A stretch of 64,000 nucleotides of DNA from Saprolegnia diclina VS20 (lineage: Eukaryota > Oomycota > Saprolegniomycetes > Saprolegniales > Saprolegniaceae). This document shows, one piece after another, positions 8,810 through 19,603 of the stretch. Made by a program: the position numbers and the translations under genes. The notes beneath the pieces are model-generated. The model searched no databases. It was not told the origin of the DNA and was given only the letters and a program-made list of their open reading frames with translations. Position 1 is the stretch's first letter, and each line of letters begins with the position of its first letter. The DNA is taken from NCBI RefSeq assembly GCF_000281045.1, contig NW_008246104.1, positions 303,562-367,561 of the forward strand, written 5' to 3'.

Positions 8810-10591
8810 TTATGCTGACGTGGTAGTCGCCGGTCCGGACGCACTTGGCGCGCACGCGTCACACACAAAGACGTAAACGCCGGCACGCGACGTCTTTTGG
8901 CGCTTGGAGCGAACGCACCCTGCGTGGAACTGCTGCTTGCACTGCTGGCAACGCACCATAAAACCAAACGGTTCATCGTGGCACGTTGGGCACTCGTCGG
9001 GCACGCGCGCGGCTGCGGTTTGGGTTGCGACGGGAAACTCTGCGACGGTGCTGGTTGCAGTCAACGCTGGCGACAGCGCCCCACTGGAAGCAAGAGATGC
9101 TGAAACACATGGGGCGATGGCTGATGGGGCTTGGGTCCGCTGGGTGGCTTCGTCCGCAGGTTGCTGCTGCTGTGTCACGCGCTTTTCCATCTCGTCCTTG
9201 GCGTGAAGCGCCGCCTCGAGCTCGGCCACGTGTTTCGCCTTCTCGCGAAGCGCGTTCTCCGCATCCATGATCTTGGCCTGCATCTCTTCGATTTCGACGA
9301 GCTTCGCGTGTTCACCCGTGATCGACGCCATCGAGAGCTCCTCGACTTGCTTCAACAGAGCCCCGCGCTCGGCGTCGTACTCTGCGCAAATCAGTGCAAT
9401 GGAGCTCTGAAGCGAGTCCATGGCTTGGGTGCCGCTCAAGCTCGACGCTTCGTACTTGGCGACGAGCTGGGCCTGCGCGCCAAGCTGCACGCGCTATGAA
9501 CATAAACGTGACCTATTTGCTCGAAACTCTATGGTGCGTGGCTACCAGCTCGAGAAGCTGTGTCTGCGCTGTCGCGGTCTCATCCGCCGCCTTCGCAAGC
9601 GCTTCTTCCAGTCGGCTCACTGTGGTCTCGTACTCGATGTTCTGGCTTTGAAGCCGGCCGACTTGGTCGCAGAGACCATCCACCATCTCTTGCCGGGCGC
9701 TTGGCGGCGTCGCATCGGTCGCGGCCTTGTTTTTCTGCGCGAGCAGCATGGCTTCGCATGTCCCTTGGCTCTGAGCAAGGTATACAAGGTCAACAGCAAT
9801 TCTTGATGTCGAGGGACCTCTTCCAGAGATTGGACTTCCTTGGACACTACACATCGGTTTTTCACGAAGCTCTTTCACGGAGGTAGCTTACGTTGGTTCA
9901 CGGCCTTTGTCAAGTCCGATGTGTACGTGTCCAAATACCTGGATGTCATGCGCACTTGCTCCTGCAGAGTCATTCACCATATCAACGACGAGGACGAGTA
10001 GTATCATGGTACAAGTTGCTCCAAGGCTGTTGTTTCTTGGTGCGAGAAGCCTTGCACGGCCGCCTCATGCTTCGTTGCGGAGTCTTCTGTCATGGTCGTG
10101 GACGCTTCCTAGGCAAGGCAGTAGCACCGTACCCGATCATATAGCCGGCATGGCACCCGTTCCGCGAATATCTTAGCTACGTAGGCTTCTCGTTCTTGCA
10201 GGGTTTGCTGGAGCGCTTCGACTTGGTCACTCGCCGCATGCTACGCCCATTACAAGTCATTGTCAACTTGGGCTTAAGGTCCATCGTACCCATTCACGAT
10301 GGAGCTCGGTGTATCGCCGGTCCTTCCCCACCATCTCTTCTTGCATGTCCTCCAGCGCGCGCGCCATGTTTGCCTTCTCCATGGCCCATTCTTCCTTGCG
10401 CTGGGTCATCTCGTCGCGGAGCGCTTGCATGCCCCGGGCTGCTTCGTCCAGCGCTGTCTCCTTGGCTGCTAGGCGGTCGCATCTACCTCGGTAACTTAGG
10501 TCTCATGGTCATCTTCCTCCTGCTCGTACATGGCGCCGATGACATCGCGGGCCCGCGCATGCTGCTTGTGGAGCGTCCCGAGCTCGGCCAT
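8810..10591 (-). CDS. Coiled-coil protein with C-terminal PHD zinc finger
   Basis: About nine exons with GT-AG introns of about 47 to 52 bases. The start MAELGTLHKQHARARD is followed by long charged helices (DEMTQRKEEWAMEKANMAR, ALEDMQEEMVGKDRRYTEL, VDGLCDQVGRLQSQNIEYE, EEMQAKIMDAENALREKAK), so most of the protein is coiled coil. Near the C-terminus ECPTCHDEPFGFMVRCQQC, then FHAGC and CDAC, form a Cys4-His-Cys3 PHD finger. PHD fingers usually read histone H3 tails, so a chromatin role is likely but not shown. The gene is divergent from the SHIPPO-repeat gene, with 144 bases between start codons that contain a paired CCGGAT element. The family is unnamed. Confidence 0.72.
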
Positions 10592-10620
10592 CGCGCGCGA
10601 ATTGAAAAGTGGATCTTTGT

Positions 10621-10640
10621 TCGGATACGCCTATCCGGAT
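10621..10640. promoter_or_regulatory. Paired CCGGAT element in a divergent promoter
   Basis: TCGGATAC at 10621-10628 and CTATCCGGAT at 10631-10640 sit in the 144-base space between the PHD-finger gene (minus, start 10591) and the SHIPPO-repeat gene (plus, start 10736). They may serve both genes. Confidence 0.5.
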
Positions 10641-10735
10641 TCTAAATTCTCCACCAATCCGCGTCGTTTGCGCATTTGGAGTCTATTTTTAGCTGGCGTC
10701 CTGGCCGTGCTGAAAAAGGCAAGTTTGCGATTAGC

Positions 10736-11881
10736 ATGTCCAACAGCCCTGCCAAGGCCGACGCCAAGAGCCCGCGGTCGCCGTCCAAGTCGCCCAACAA
10801 GGGCGTCGGCGCTGCGCCGCTGCACACGGCCTACGATGACATCAAATCGTCCTGCGGCGAGCAAGTCGACTCGCGGAAGCGCACGGCGCCAACCACGTGC
10901 TTTGGCAGCAGCAGCCGCGGCCAAGGCTCCGACGGCTCCAAGTCCCCTGTCAGAAGCCAGCTCTAGCCCATCGCGCCTCACGTGTATGGCCTGTAGGGAC
11001 CTGGCGCGTATCAAGTGCCAACGTCCCTCGGCAAGCCCGTGCTCTCGACGATGCGCACGGCGCCAGCATGCTCGGTCGCTGGCCGGGAAAAGTTTGGCTC
11101 TGTCTCCGACCTCAAGTTGGCGGCCAGCTGCCCTGGCCCTGGTATGTTGACGAGTATGTTAATGCAGCGCTGATGCTACATGGTGCTGCGTAGGCGACTA
11201 CTCGAGCCAAGTGGTTAATCTGAAGGAGGCCAACGCACCCCACTACTCGCTCGGCAAAAAGTGGACTACGCCGGCTGAGCCCACCAAGAAGTCACCAGGC
11301 CCAGGTACTAGAAGGACGACATATATAGGTTGCATCACGCTTGTATGCAGGTGCATATGACACACCCGAGAGCATTAGCACCAAAGCCGTACGTCGTTTC
11401 TTACGTGGCGTCGGCAAGAACATACTGGGGTGTAGGTACGCTCAACGAACCGCTCGGCGCCCGCGCCATCGTTTTCGAAAGTCAACCGAAAGCCGCTCAC
11501 CGAGTCGTCCACTGCCGACGTGGGCCCTGGTTCGTACTGACTGGTAGCGCGCCAGAATCCTAGTTTTTACTTAGGTCAGTACAACACGGGCAACGTCGCC
11601 GTTGGTCGCCAAGTAGTGTCGACAGTAAACAACTCGGGTATGGGCTTGCTTGTTCCGTGAGCCGTGGACGGACGCGTCGATCTCTTGGTGTAGCGGCCTA
11701 CTCGTTCTCGATCGTCGGTCGCTCCAAGGCGCCCGTCGGTGCCCGCAGCAGCCACGAAATGAGTCCCGCCCCCAACGCCTACAAGCAGCAAGCTGCGGTG
11801 GGCACGCAAGTCCTCTCCAACTTTAAGACGGCGCCCAAGTGCACCATGTCGGGCCGGACCAAGTTTGGGAGTCATTTTTAA
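10736..11881 (+). CDS. Sperm-tail PG-rich (SHIPPO/STOP) repeat protein
   Basis: Six exons encode repeated Pro-Gly-Pro units, each followed by an aromatic residue: PGAYQVPTSLGK, CPGPGDYSS, SPGPGAYDTP, VGPGQYN and a degenerate PAPNAY. Between them lie short Ser/Lys-rich stretches that include FG motifs (EKFGSVSD, TKFGSHF at the very end). Proteins of this class (ODF3/SHIPPO-like) lie on or inside axonemal microtubules. The ATG at 10736 gives a Ser/Pro/Lys-rich N-terminus; an in-frame ATG at 10676 is possible. Introns are about 45 to 56 bases, often splitting the PG-P codons at the same place, which suggests exon-wise repeat duplication. The stop is 37 bases from the convergent inhibitor-2 stop. 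Confidence 0.78.
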
Positions 11882-11918
11882 CATGTATTCGCATGGTTGC
11901 CTCTGCTTCTTCTTCTAC

Positions 11919-12392
11919 CTACGCGTCTTCGTCGTCGTCGTTCGCATCATCCTGGTGCTGCTGGCGCCACTGCTTCATCATCTCGTACTCGTTGTAATGC
12001 TGCTTGCGCTTCTTGGAAAAGTCCTTCTTCTTGGGCGACCCCGTGTCAGAGTCCGAGTCCCACTCGCTTCGCTTCTCCTGCACCTTAAGCTTCGTCTCGA
12101 GCTCGTCCCACTTGAGCTCCGAGCCGTTCGAGGCGCTGCGCGCGGGCGAGATGGGCGCCAACGAAGCCGGCTTGGAGGGCTCTGCGTGCGCGGGGTGCGC
12201 ATTGTGCAGCTCAAGCGTGACGTCGGTCATGGCGACGGGGATCGCGCTGCCGTGGTCTTCCTCGGCCTCGTAGTAGTGGTACGGGGTGTTGGGCTCGTTG
12301 ATCTTCATGCGTGTCCCGCGGTCCAGATCATGGAGCGCGATCGTCTCCTCGTCCCACTGGATCCGCGGCTTGGCCTTTAGCGCGTCGGTCAT
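11919..12392 (-). CDS. PPP1R2: Protein phosphatase 1 inhibitor 2 homologue
   Basis: An intronless frame of 157 residues with the three inhibitor-2 signatures in order: QWDEETI near residue 13, matching the N-terminal PP1 contact; MKINEPNTPYH near residue 30, the conserved EPxTPYH block; and KKRKQHYNE near residue 130, matching the KLHYNE helix that covers the PP1 active site. An acidic tail (DDANDDDEDA) ends the protein as in animal and plant homologues. It binds and restrains PP1 and acts as a chaperone for it. The start at 12392 is chosen over an upstream in-frame ATG (12428) because alignment begins at MTDALKAKPRIQW. Two CCGGAT-like elements lie just upstream. Confidence 0.88.
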   Translation of the reverse strand: MTDALKAKPRIQWDEETIALHDLDRGTRMKINEPNTPYHYYEAEEDHGSAIPVAMTDVTLELHNAHPAHAEPSKPASLAPISPARSASNGSELKWDELETKLKVQEKRSEWDSDSDTGSPKKKDFSKKRKQHYNEYEMMKQWRQQHQDDANDDDEDA

Positions 12393-12426
12393 GGTGCGAT
12401 GAACAGAATAAGAACAAGCACCGCGC

Positions 12427-12448
12427 ATCCGGTTAATGCGTATACGGA
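12427..12448. promoter_or_regulatory. CCGGAT-like element pair upstream of inhibitor 2
   Basis: ATCCGG at 12427-12432 and TACGGAT near 12442-12448 lie 35 to 56 bases upstream of the minus-strand start at 12392. The second copy is degenerate. Confidence 0.35.
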
Positions 12449-12657
12449 TGCTCCCGTTGAAATCCTCCCACGCGGCGGGTTTTTGGCGCTGATCTACAGC
12501 ATCCGCGGGCCTCTGCTCTACCGGTATGATGCTATTCCGCCAGGGAACCTAAGCTTACCTTCAAAGTAAGCGGCGGTCTCCTTCTCGGCACGCGTACCTG
12601 CAGCAGCTACCGGTCCCCGTATTGCACCGGTACGCTCGACCAAATGTGCATCCTTGC

Positions 12658-12907
12658 NNNNNNNNNNNNNNNNNNNNNNNNNNNNNNNNNNNNNNNNNNN
12701 NNNNNNNNNNNNNNNNNNNNNNNNNNNNNNNNNNNNNNNNNNNNNNNNNNNNNNNNNNNNNNNNNNNNNNNNNNNNNNNNNNNNNNNNNNNNNNNNNNNN
12801 NNNNNNNNNNNNNNNNNNNNNNNNNNNNNNNNNNNNNNNNNNNNNNNNNNNNNNNNNNNNNNNNNNNNNNNNNNNNNNNNNNNNNNNNNNNNNNNNNNNN
12901 NNNNNNN
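12658..12907. other. Assembly gap (250 N)
   Basis: A run of Ns. The flanks (12450-12657 and 12908-13130) show no exon I can support, so a small gene or the end of one could be hidden here. Confidence 0.99.
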
Positions 12908-13135
12908 ACAGGTCAGAGCCATCTTGGCGCTTGGTGCTCATGAAATGAGACGTCGCGGGATCGTGTGTCGGTTCCTTTGCGATACTTCAACACTGCCCAC
13001 TTGTGTGCCGATGAAAGAATTTTCGACGCTGGTGATTATGTCATGCTTAGGATCGCGTACAGCGAAAGCATTCGGCTGCTCGTGGCGTCTGCACAGAGTT
13101 GTCATGAACGTGACCGAAGACTTTGTTTTCCATTG

Positions 13136-13154
13136 TCCGGATGCGCTATCCGAT
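13136..13154. promoter_or_regulatory. Paired CCGGAT element upstream of quinone oxidoreductase
   Basis: TCCGGAT at 13136-13142 and TATCCGAT at 13147-13154 lie about 100 bases before the start at 13244. Confidence 0.45.
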
Positions 13155-13220
13155 CTTAGTGTCCGGTTACCACAACCGAAATCGGCTGTGATCAGCAAAT
13201 GTTTGACGAGGCAGGTATGG

Positions 13221-13230
13221 TTCATTCTTC
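13221..13230 (+). promoter_or_regulatory. Initiator-like element (TTCATTCTTC)
   Basis: TTCATTCT fits the oomycete initiator consensus YTCANTYY and lies 23 bases before the ATG at 13244. If it marks the transcription start, the upstream in-frame ATGs are excluded and the short N-terminus is supported. Confidence 0.45.
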
Positions 13231-13243
13231 GATTCGATCCATC

Positions 13244-14239
13244 ATGGCGACCATGCAAGCTGTCCTTATCTCGACGCCCGGCGACGCGACTGTCCTCAAC
13301 GTGGGGCCGACTACGAAGCCGACACCTGCGAGCGGCGAGGTCCTCATCAAGGTCCACGCTGCCGGCCTCAACCGCCTCGACATCCTCCAACGCCAGGGCA
13401 AGTACCCGCCGCCGCCGGGCGCCTCCGAGATCCTTGGCCTTGACATTGCCGGCGAAATCGTCGCGGCGGGGCCTGCCACGGACCTCAAGGGCTTTCAGAT
13501 TGGGGACCGTGTGTGCGCGCTCTTGTCGGGCGGTGGCTACGCCGAGTATGCAACCGCCGCCGTCGACGTGCTCCTGCCCGTGCCCAAGGGCTTCTCGATG
13601 GTCGAGGCCGCGTCGCTGCCCGAGACATTCTTCACGGTCTGGAGCAACGTGTTTCAGCGCGGGCGATTGAGTGCTGGCGAGACGCTCCTCGTGCAAGGCG
13701 GCAGCTCTGGTATCGGTGTCACTGCGATTCAAATCGCGAAGGAGCTCGGGCACACGGTGTGGGTCACGGCCGGCAGCGACGAAAAGTGCCGCGCCTGCGA
13801 GGCCCTCGGCGCCGACCGCGCCATCAACTACCGCACGGAGGACTTTGCGGCGGTTGTCAAGGAGATTTCCGGTGGGCGTGGCGTCGACGTCATTCTCGAC
13901 ATGGTGGCCGGCGACTACGTGCCGCGCGAGATGAACTGCCTCGCGGACGACGGCCGCATCGTCATCATTGCGCTGCAGCGGGGGGCGTCGGCGCCCATTG
14001 ATCTCTCCCAGTTCCTCCGTCGTCGACTCACCGTCACGGGCTCGGGTCTCCGGTCGCGGAACGTGGCGTTCAAAGCGCAGATCGCGAAAGAGCTGCTGGC
14101 CACGGTCTGGCCGCTCCTCGAGTCGCGCCAGATCAAGCCCATCATCTACAAGACGTTTCCGCTCGCGGAGGCCACGGCGGCGCACCAGCTCATGGAGTCG
14201 AGCGACCACGTGGGCAAGATCATGCTTCAAATTGTCTAA
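13244..14239 (+). CDS. NAD(P)H quinone oxidoreductase, PIG3/zeta-crystallin type (MDR family)
   Basis: An intronless frame of about 331 residues of the zinc-free medium-chain dehydrogenase family. The GroES-like N-terminal half has GEVLIKVHAAGLNRLDILQR and ILGLDIAGEI. The Rossmann half has the nucleotide loop LLVQGGSSGIGVTAIQIA, then VWVTAGSDEKC, ALGADRAINYRTEDF and GVDVILDMVAGDY. The C-terminal half has the TVTGSGLRSRN segment typical of the TP53I3/PIG3 branch. It should reduce quinones with NADPH in the cytosol. The alcohol-dehydrogenase zinc ligands are absent. MATMQAV at 13244 (or the ATG at 13253) matches the usual N-terminus. No intron interrupts it, unlike most neighbours. Confidence 0.9.
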   Translation: MATMQAVLISTPGDATVLNVGPTTKPTPASGEVLIKVHAAGLNRLDILQRQGKYPPPPGASEILGLDIAGEIVAAGPATDLKGFQIGDRVCALLSGGGYAEYATAAVDVLLPVPKGFSMVEAASLPETFFTVWSNVFQRGRLSAGETLLVQGGSSGIGVTAIQIAKELGHTVWVTAGSDEKCRACEALGADRAINYRTEDFAAVVKEISGGRGVDVILDMVAGDYVPREMNCLADDGRIVIIALQRGASAPIDLSQFLRRRLTVTGSGLRSRNVAFKAQIAKELLATVWPLLESRQIKPIIYKTFPLAEATAAHQLMESSDHVGKIMLQIV

Positions 14240-14924
14240 ACTTCGCATTTTACATCCTACATCATATACGTGGTTCGCGTTATCTTCGTTCTTCCACAAC
14301 TTTGCAAATGTAGAGACTAGCAATCACCTTCTTCGTTCGCTTGCGTAGGCACGTCTTGCTCTTCGTCGTCGCGGCTTGGCTAGACTGACACAGGCAATTG
14401 ACGACGGGGTCGACTGCCTGCGAAGATGGATGGATGCGACGCCGCTGACTCTGAAACAAAGTCACCCGAACCCACCAACACACAAGTTTTGCCGACCGCA
14501 AGAAATGGACTTAAGCAACACAGGTCGTGCGCAAAAGAGTTACTCATTCGACTAGACTAGTATGTTCTGGATGGTTATTAGGATGTCAGCCAACGCGCTT
14601 TGCGTCAACTTGGATGGACGTTGACGTAACGCGGGCTAGGGTCTGGACGCCTCGATCACGCATGCATCTCGGTGGGTTGCGGTGCGTGTCTTGCAGCGTG
14701 GACAGGACCTGCCCCGCACTGGCGCAAAGAGCGTATCTACAACGCGCGTTTGAATAGTTTCGTGGCATCCGACCCGCACAAGCGACTTTGCCCTTTGACA
14801 AATGAGGATTCGCTACAGAGGGAAGCAAAAACTTGGATATTAGATATATTGGTCGACGGATTTCTTTGGGGACAGCGCCGTCTGCGCATGTGTCTTCTTC
14901 TAAGCGATCTTCTTCTCGATGTCT
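14240..14924. other. Intergenic, nothing supported
   Basis: This lies between the tail-to-tail quinone oxidoreductase and START genes. Only short frames are found. A retained untranslated region of either gene is possible. Confidence 0.4.
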
Positions 14925-15911
14925 CTACTTGAGGTCCGAGACATACGAAAGGTCGAGCATGATGGGCTCTTTCGGCGGCGGGTCGCGCGCCATCGTGCTC
15001 ATGACGGTCGACGCGTTCGAGGCCGACGGCGATGGCCGCAGCACGTTGCCGTTGGGCGTGTTGGGCACAAAGAAGGCGCCCGACTTGAGGTTCAGCGGCG
15101 TGTTGCCCGGATCCGAGCTCGTCGTACTCATCGACATCTTGTGCTGCTCTTCGTTGGCGCGGATCGTGCGGAAGACCTGCGTGCGGCGCTCGGTTTGGAT
15201 CGTCATCATCATGTTGCGCGCGGCTTGGAAGTGGCGACCGACAGACGACGACCCGATCCACTTGGAGGTCTTGCCGCGGGCCTGGATGTCGTAGACCATG
15301 AAACAGTCGAGCGTCTCGACGCCGTGCTGGGCCTCCATCACCACGAGCCCCGAGTTGACCACGCTGCAGCGAAGGTACCCGTTGGACTCGCTAAAGTCGG
15401 GGCACATCGGGTGTTCGATCGAGTGCACGCAGCGGGCCCAACCCGTTCGGCCATTGTCGTCCTGGAAGAGCGTGCAGAATTCGAGGAGGCAGAGGTCTCG
15501 GCAGCGCGTAAACGAGCCAAAGAGCGACGGCTGATCAAGCGCTTTCCAGCGAAGGCCTAGGAACTTGTGCGGGTTCTTCCGGCTCGGCGGGTGGATCTCG
15601 AGCACGAGCTCTGTGTCGGCGCAGCACTGCGTGCGCTTGAACTTGGCAGTATCGCTCCGGTCCGAAATGTAGTAGTTCATGACCTCTTGGATCGTGCCCT
15701 TCATCTGCTGGTGCTCCATCTCAAAGACAGACCCGTTCTTCTCCTTCTCAGATTTGAGCGTATTTTGGCCGCGGGAGAGGCTCAGGACCTTGGCCGTCGC
15801 AATGAGCTGCACGAGGGCCTCTTGGGCAATCGCCATGAGGCGGTCGTACTCTTCCGGGCCGACCGTGTACGGCGGCGCGAAGTCGGGGCGCGACGTCTTC
15901 TTCGGACCCAT
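14925..15911 (-). CDS. START-like domain protein (oomycete type)
   Basis: One exon of 328 residues. The N-terminal helix (EEYDRLMAIAQEALVQLIATA) precedes a START-like lipid-binding region: NPHKFLGLRWKA, RDLCLLEFC, GWARCVHSIEHPMCPD and a long C-terminal helix (GRHFQAARNMMMTIQTER). The tail ends PIMLDLSYVSDL. The gene at 18219-19603 shares the HPNRYMGLRW/RDLFVLE/GWARC blocks and the DLSY tail, so the two are paralogues. Ligand and location are unknown. This copy lacks the zinc cluster present in the paralogue. Confidence 0.72.
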   Translation of the reverse strand: MGPKKTSRPDFAPPYTVGPEEYDRLMAIAQEALVQLIATAKVLSLSRGQNTLKSEKEKNGSVFEMEHQQMKGTIQEVMNYYISDRSDTAKFKRTQCCADTELVLEIHPPSRKNPHKFLGLRWKALDQPSLFGSFTRCRDLCLLEFCTLFQDDNGRTGWARCVHSIEHPMCPDFSESNGYLRCSVVNSGLVVMEAQHGVETLDCFMVYDIQARGKTSKWIGSSSVGRHFQAARNMMMTIQTERRTQVFRTIRANEEQHKMSMSTTSSDPGNTPLNLKSGAFFVPNTPNGNVLRPSPSASNASTVMSTMARDPPPKEPIMLDLSYVSDLK

Positions 15912-18218
15912 CTTTATGAACTGTGTCGACGTGTTGGAAAGGCAAAGTGAGCGCCTCTACCGAAGTTGCCGTTGGCAATGCCGTGGCTGCGCTTCGAAGG
16001 ACGTCTGTAATTAGCCTGTAACTGGAGTCCATGTGGTCCCACATGTCAGAGGTGCACTGTCTACGCACGCGTGGAATCATAGTCATACAGGTTTTGTATG
16101 GCGACGCGATTGAAGGATCCCGAGCGCTGGCTCTTGATTTGGTCCGTGGTACGAGCCATGTGCTTGTCCGCGCTCACTGGCGGTTAACGCTACCCTTGCA
16201 GCACGAACCAACGCTCCGAGCGCGATTGGCAAAAGAAAGGCGGACGAATAGCAGCACGTCGCAGCAAGCGATTACCTCGCTGCGATGAAAATGACGGTCG
16301 AGACGACGCGATACGAATCAAAGCAGCAAGGGACACGGCGTGATACAACGCCGCAGATGCTGCGCGCATAGGAGAGAGGGCGCGGCAGAAGCGCGCACCG
16401 ATCATTGGCCGCAACATACTTGGCGCAAAGTGATTTCTTTTCTCCTCCATTCCTTTGCGCGTCACGAACCGCCGCAGGATCTCTACGGTTACCACGTGGC
16501 ACGCTAGCCAACGAGAAGGCGTCCATCACGGCCACGTCCAAGCACCCACGGTCCGATCAACTAGTTTGAAGCAACGCCGCCAGAACAATCAGAACGTCGG
16601 ACACGCTTTTGTAGTCGTCTTCACGTCGCTACGGCCACAACGTTGAAGAACTTTGGCTTCTACACAAATAGAGTTGCCGCTACGCGGAGGAGCGACGACG
16701 CATAAGCATCAAGACGCGGAGTGGCAACGTGCCACCAAGCTTGTATGGCGGTAAAACGTTACGTCGTGAACGCTGGCGACTACGAAGATCGTTCCGGCCA
16801 TTCGACTCGTGCACGACAAGTGCAAGACTGTGATATGTGAGCAACAATAGAGGAGCTCGTGCAACCGACCGGAAGACCAAGTTTTGACCAGTCTTCGTAC
16901 TCGGTGCAACATTGTGCCCTCGCACTGGCTCGAGAACGACCAAGTCTGCTCTACTGACGTGTAGTGGAGTTCAATACCACCCTGCATCACCATCGAGGCT
17001 CGCGAGGATGCCAACCACTGAAGACGCGTCAGTTTGCTTTGCGCTTGAAGCTGGATTTGCTCCTGGCGTTGAATGTTAAAAGCATGTCAAGCATTGCTGA
17101 ACATCAACGCCAATTAGAACGTAGTCAAATAGATAGATTGATACTTTAGTACATATAAAGTTGGGATGGATCGCGTTTTCATCACGGTTGCCTTGGCTAG
17201 AAGTGCAATGCGCAAAGGCTTTGGTGCACCACGTATCAGTACCGTTGTAGCAAGCGGAAACGCTCCTTCCCAATATCTGCGTGCCTACAAGAAGACAGAG
17301 CACCTTGAGGTTACCGGTACTGGGATCCGCCCGCCAGTTACGGTTTGGCTCATCCTACCTCATCCTACCGGTATGCCCAAGACGAGATTGGAAATCGCAG
17401 TGCGCTCTTGACCTGCTGCAAATAGTGTCCTTCCGTCTTCGTGCTGTTCTGATCTTCTCATTCGCTCACAAAAACCCTCTTTCGCTGCTACTTTTGTTCT
17501 CTGTCTTGAGGACTTGGTGCTTTCGTCTTCATAAAAACAGCTCGATGATCGTATCGCTGCGTTGGATTGGCTGAATAGCACCACAACCACCCCGATGAAA
17601 GCCATCGCATGTCGACACCGTGGCATCAACGTCTGAAGGCATTGCTCGCCAGCCAGCCATTTGAGGTCTCCCCACCACAGGTGCGTCAAATGCAGCCGAG
17701 TTCTCTTGAGGTTCAACGAGGCATCCTCGACGTTCGAAGATTTCGCAGCCGCCGAATCCTCCGCGTCCGTCGGTACCGAGTACTGTCCAACGACGATCGC
17801 AGCTAATAGTTGCGCGGCCAAGCGCGCGATGGGTCTGACGCCAGCGCACACGACACAATGGCGCTCTTCCGTGCGAGTACTGTTGCCTCCGATCTCGATT
17901 CTATGGCGCCAAATGCGTGGGACAGTCACCTGACAAGAAAGTGCAATCTGCGCCTGTATTTGGCTTGCAGGCCAACACACCCATATTGCACGTATATTAA
18001 TATGCGCTATATTGGATAATCGCAAGCTCATTTGTATGCACTATTGCATTAAAATACGCCGATATATTGTGCCAAAATGGATTGAATTACGCGCCCAAAC
18101 TTAGGCAGCGACAAAGCGAGGAGTATCCAAATCACGACTGAAGAACGGCCGATACCGGTACCGGTAGACGACGACGTCGTCGTCAGCACACCTCGTTTGT
18201 CCCTAGTATTACAAAAGC
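15912..18218. other. 2.3 kb stretch without a supported gene
   Basis: It lies between the two START paralogues, which point away from each other. The longest frame is a 223-codon minus-strand one (17360-18031) without domain signature or splice logic. Part of the stretch (17080-17160 and 17980-18080) is AT-rich. It may hold promoters, untranslated exons or a decayed gene. Confidence 0.45.
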
Positions 18219-19603
18219 ATGGCGCTACCCGAGTTCACGCCGCGCCCGCTCACGGCCGCGGACCGCGCGCACTTCCGCGCCCAGGCGACGCACGCCATGA
18301 GCCTCCTCGTGCAGTCGATCAAGCTCGTCGCGAAAGGCAATGTCGTCGTCATCGACCGCGTCGGCGACCGTGGACAGCCCAAGTCGACGCTCACGCAGGC
18401 GCGTGTGTCGATGCCGGGCGCGCTCGATGACGTCTCGGCCTTCTACCTCGGGACGCTCGACAAGCCCGAGCAGTACTGCAACCAGATGCGGTACGACAGC
18501 ACCAAGCCTATCTACAACCTCGTGCCGCGGACGCCCAACCACCCGAACCGGTACATGGGTCTGCGCTGGAACGCGTACGCAACGCCGGTGCTCTGCCGTC
18601 CCCGCGATCTCTTTGTGCTCGAGGTATATAGCAGTGTGTGTGTGTTTCTGGCGCCATGCTGACTCTTGTCCAACTAGTACTTTGACGAGTTTGTCGACGA
18701 CCAAGGCCGCCGCGGCTGGGCGCGCTGCATCCAGTCCGTCGAGCACTCATCGTGCCCGAGCGTCCCGGGGTATGTCCGCGCGACGGCTCGCACGTCGGGC
18801 TTTGTGGCGCTCGAGAGCGTCGTGCCCGGCGTCGTCGACTTTTTTGTGATTCTCGACGTCGACTTTGGCGGCCACTTGTCGTCGTGGGTCCGCAAGATGA
18901 TCTTGGCAAAGCAAATGCGCACGGTAAGCATCATCCGCGTTGCAACACACATCCGACTGAATGGGTAGATTCACCTACTCGAAGAGCATTTGAGCTCCAT
19001 CGTGCAAGACAGCCCCGCGCTGCGTTACTTTCGCGAATGCCGAAAGCTCAGCGAGCCCCAACCGCGCATTACAAGCTTGAAGACGATCATGAAGCAACGC
19101 TACTCAACGACAATGTCCGAGCCCGCGGGACCGGAAGAGCGCTCGTTCGGGTCGGCCCAAAGCTCGTGGTCGCTGCGCCAGGCCAAGGAAATGGACTGGA
19201 ACCTCGCGATGCCTGCCGAGTGCTTTGTGTGCCGCACGCTGCTTCGCGCCGGCGCGCCAACGACGTGCGCCACGTGTAAAAAGGTACAAAATACTTGCAA
19301 GCGACGACATTGACCATCGAGTGCAGACGGCCTGTGCCGAGTGCTGTCGCCCCAACAGCGAGCCGCGCCAATGCCTCGTGTGCGCCGAGAAGAACGACGA
19401 CGGACGTCCACTCCGGCGCATGACGCCCCAGCACGCGCAAGTGTACACGCGCTCGTCCACGTCCAGTGTGTCGCAGCAATGTACGCACCCGTGCTTTGTA
19501 CACGAAAGCTCACACCTGACGCGTAGGCACGACGCCTGGCCGTGTGCCGACCCGAGGACACCGCCGGGATCCCATCGACCTCTCGTACCTCAATCGTCTC
19601 TAA
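18219..19603 (+). CDS. START-like domain protein with C-terminal FYVE-like zinc cluster
   Basis: Five exons, introns about 43 to 54 bases. The first 270 residues form a START-like domain: ATHAMSLLVQSIKLVAKGN, NHPNRYMGLRWNA, RDLFVLEYFDEFVDD, GWARCIQSVEHSSCPS and the helix KMILAKQMRTIHLLEEHLS. A Ser/Arg linker follows, then a zinc cluster of at least eight cysteines (CFVCRTLL, CATCKKTACAECC, QCLVCAEK) spaced like a degenerate FYVE domain but without an R(R/K)HHCR motif. The tail ends DPIDLSYLNRL, shared with the paralogue at 14925-15911. START plus FYVE is a common oomycete pair and suggests lipid-dependent membrane targeting. Confidence 0.78.

Noticed and set aside
12938-14323. 461-codon minus-strand open frame
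   Set aside because: Antisense to the quinone oxidoreductase, with no family signature of its own.
17360-18031. 223-codon minus-strand frame in the gene-poor region
   Set aside because: No domain, no plausible splicing and a composition unlike neighbouring genes; left as possible but not reported as a gene.
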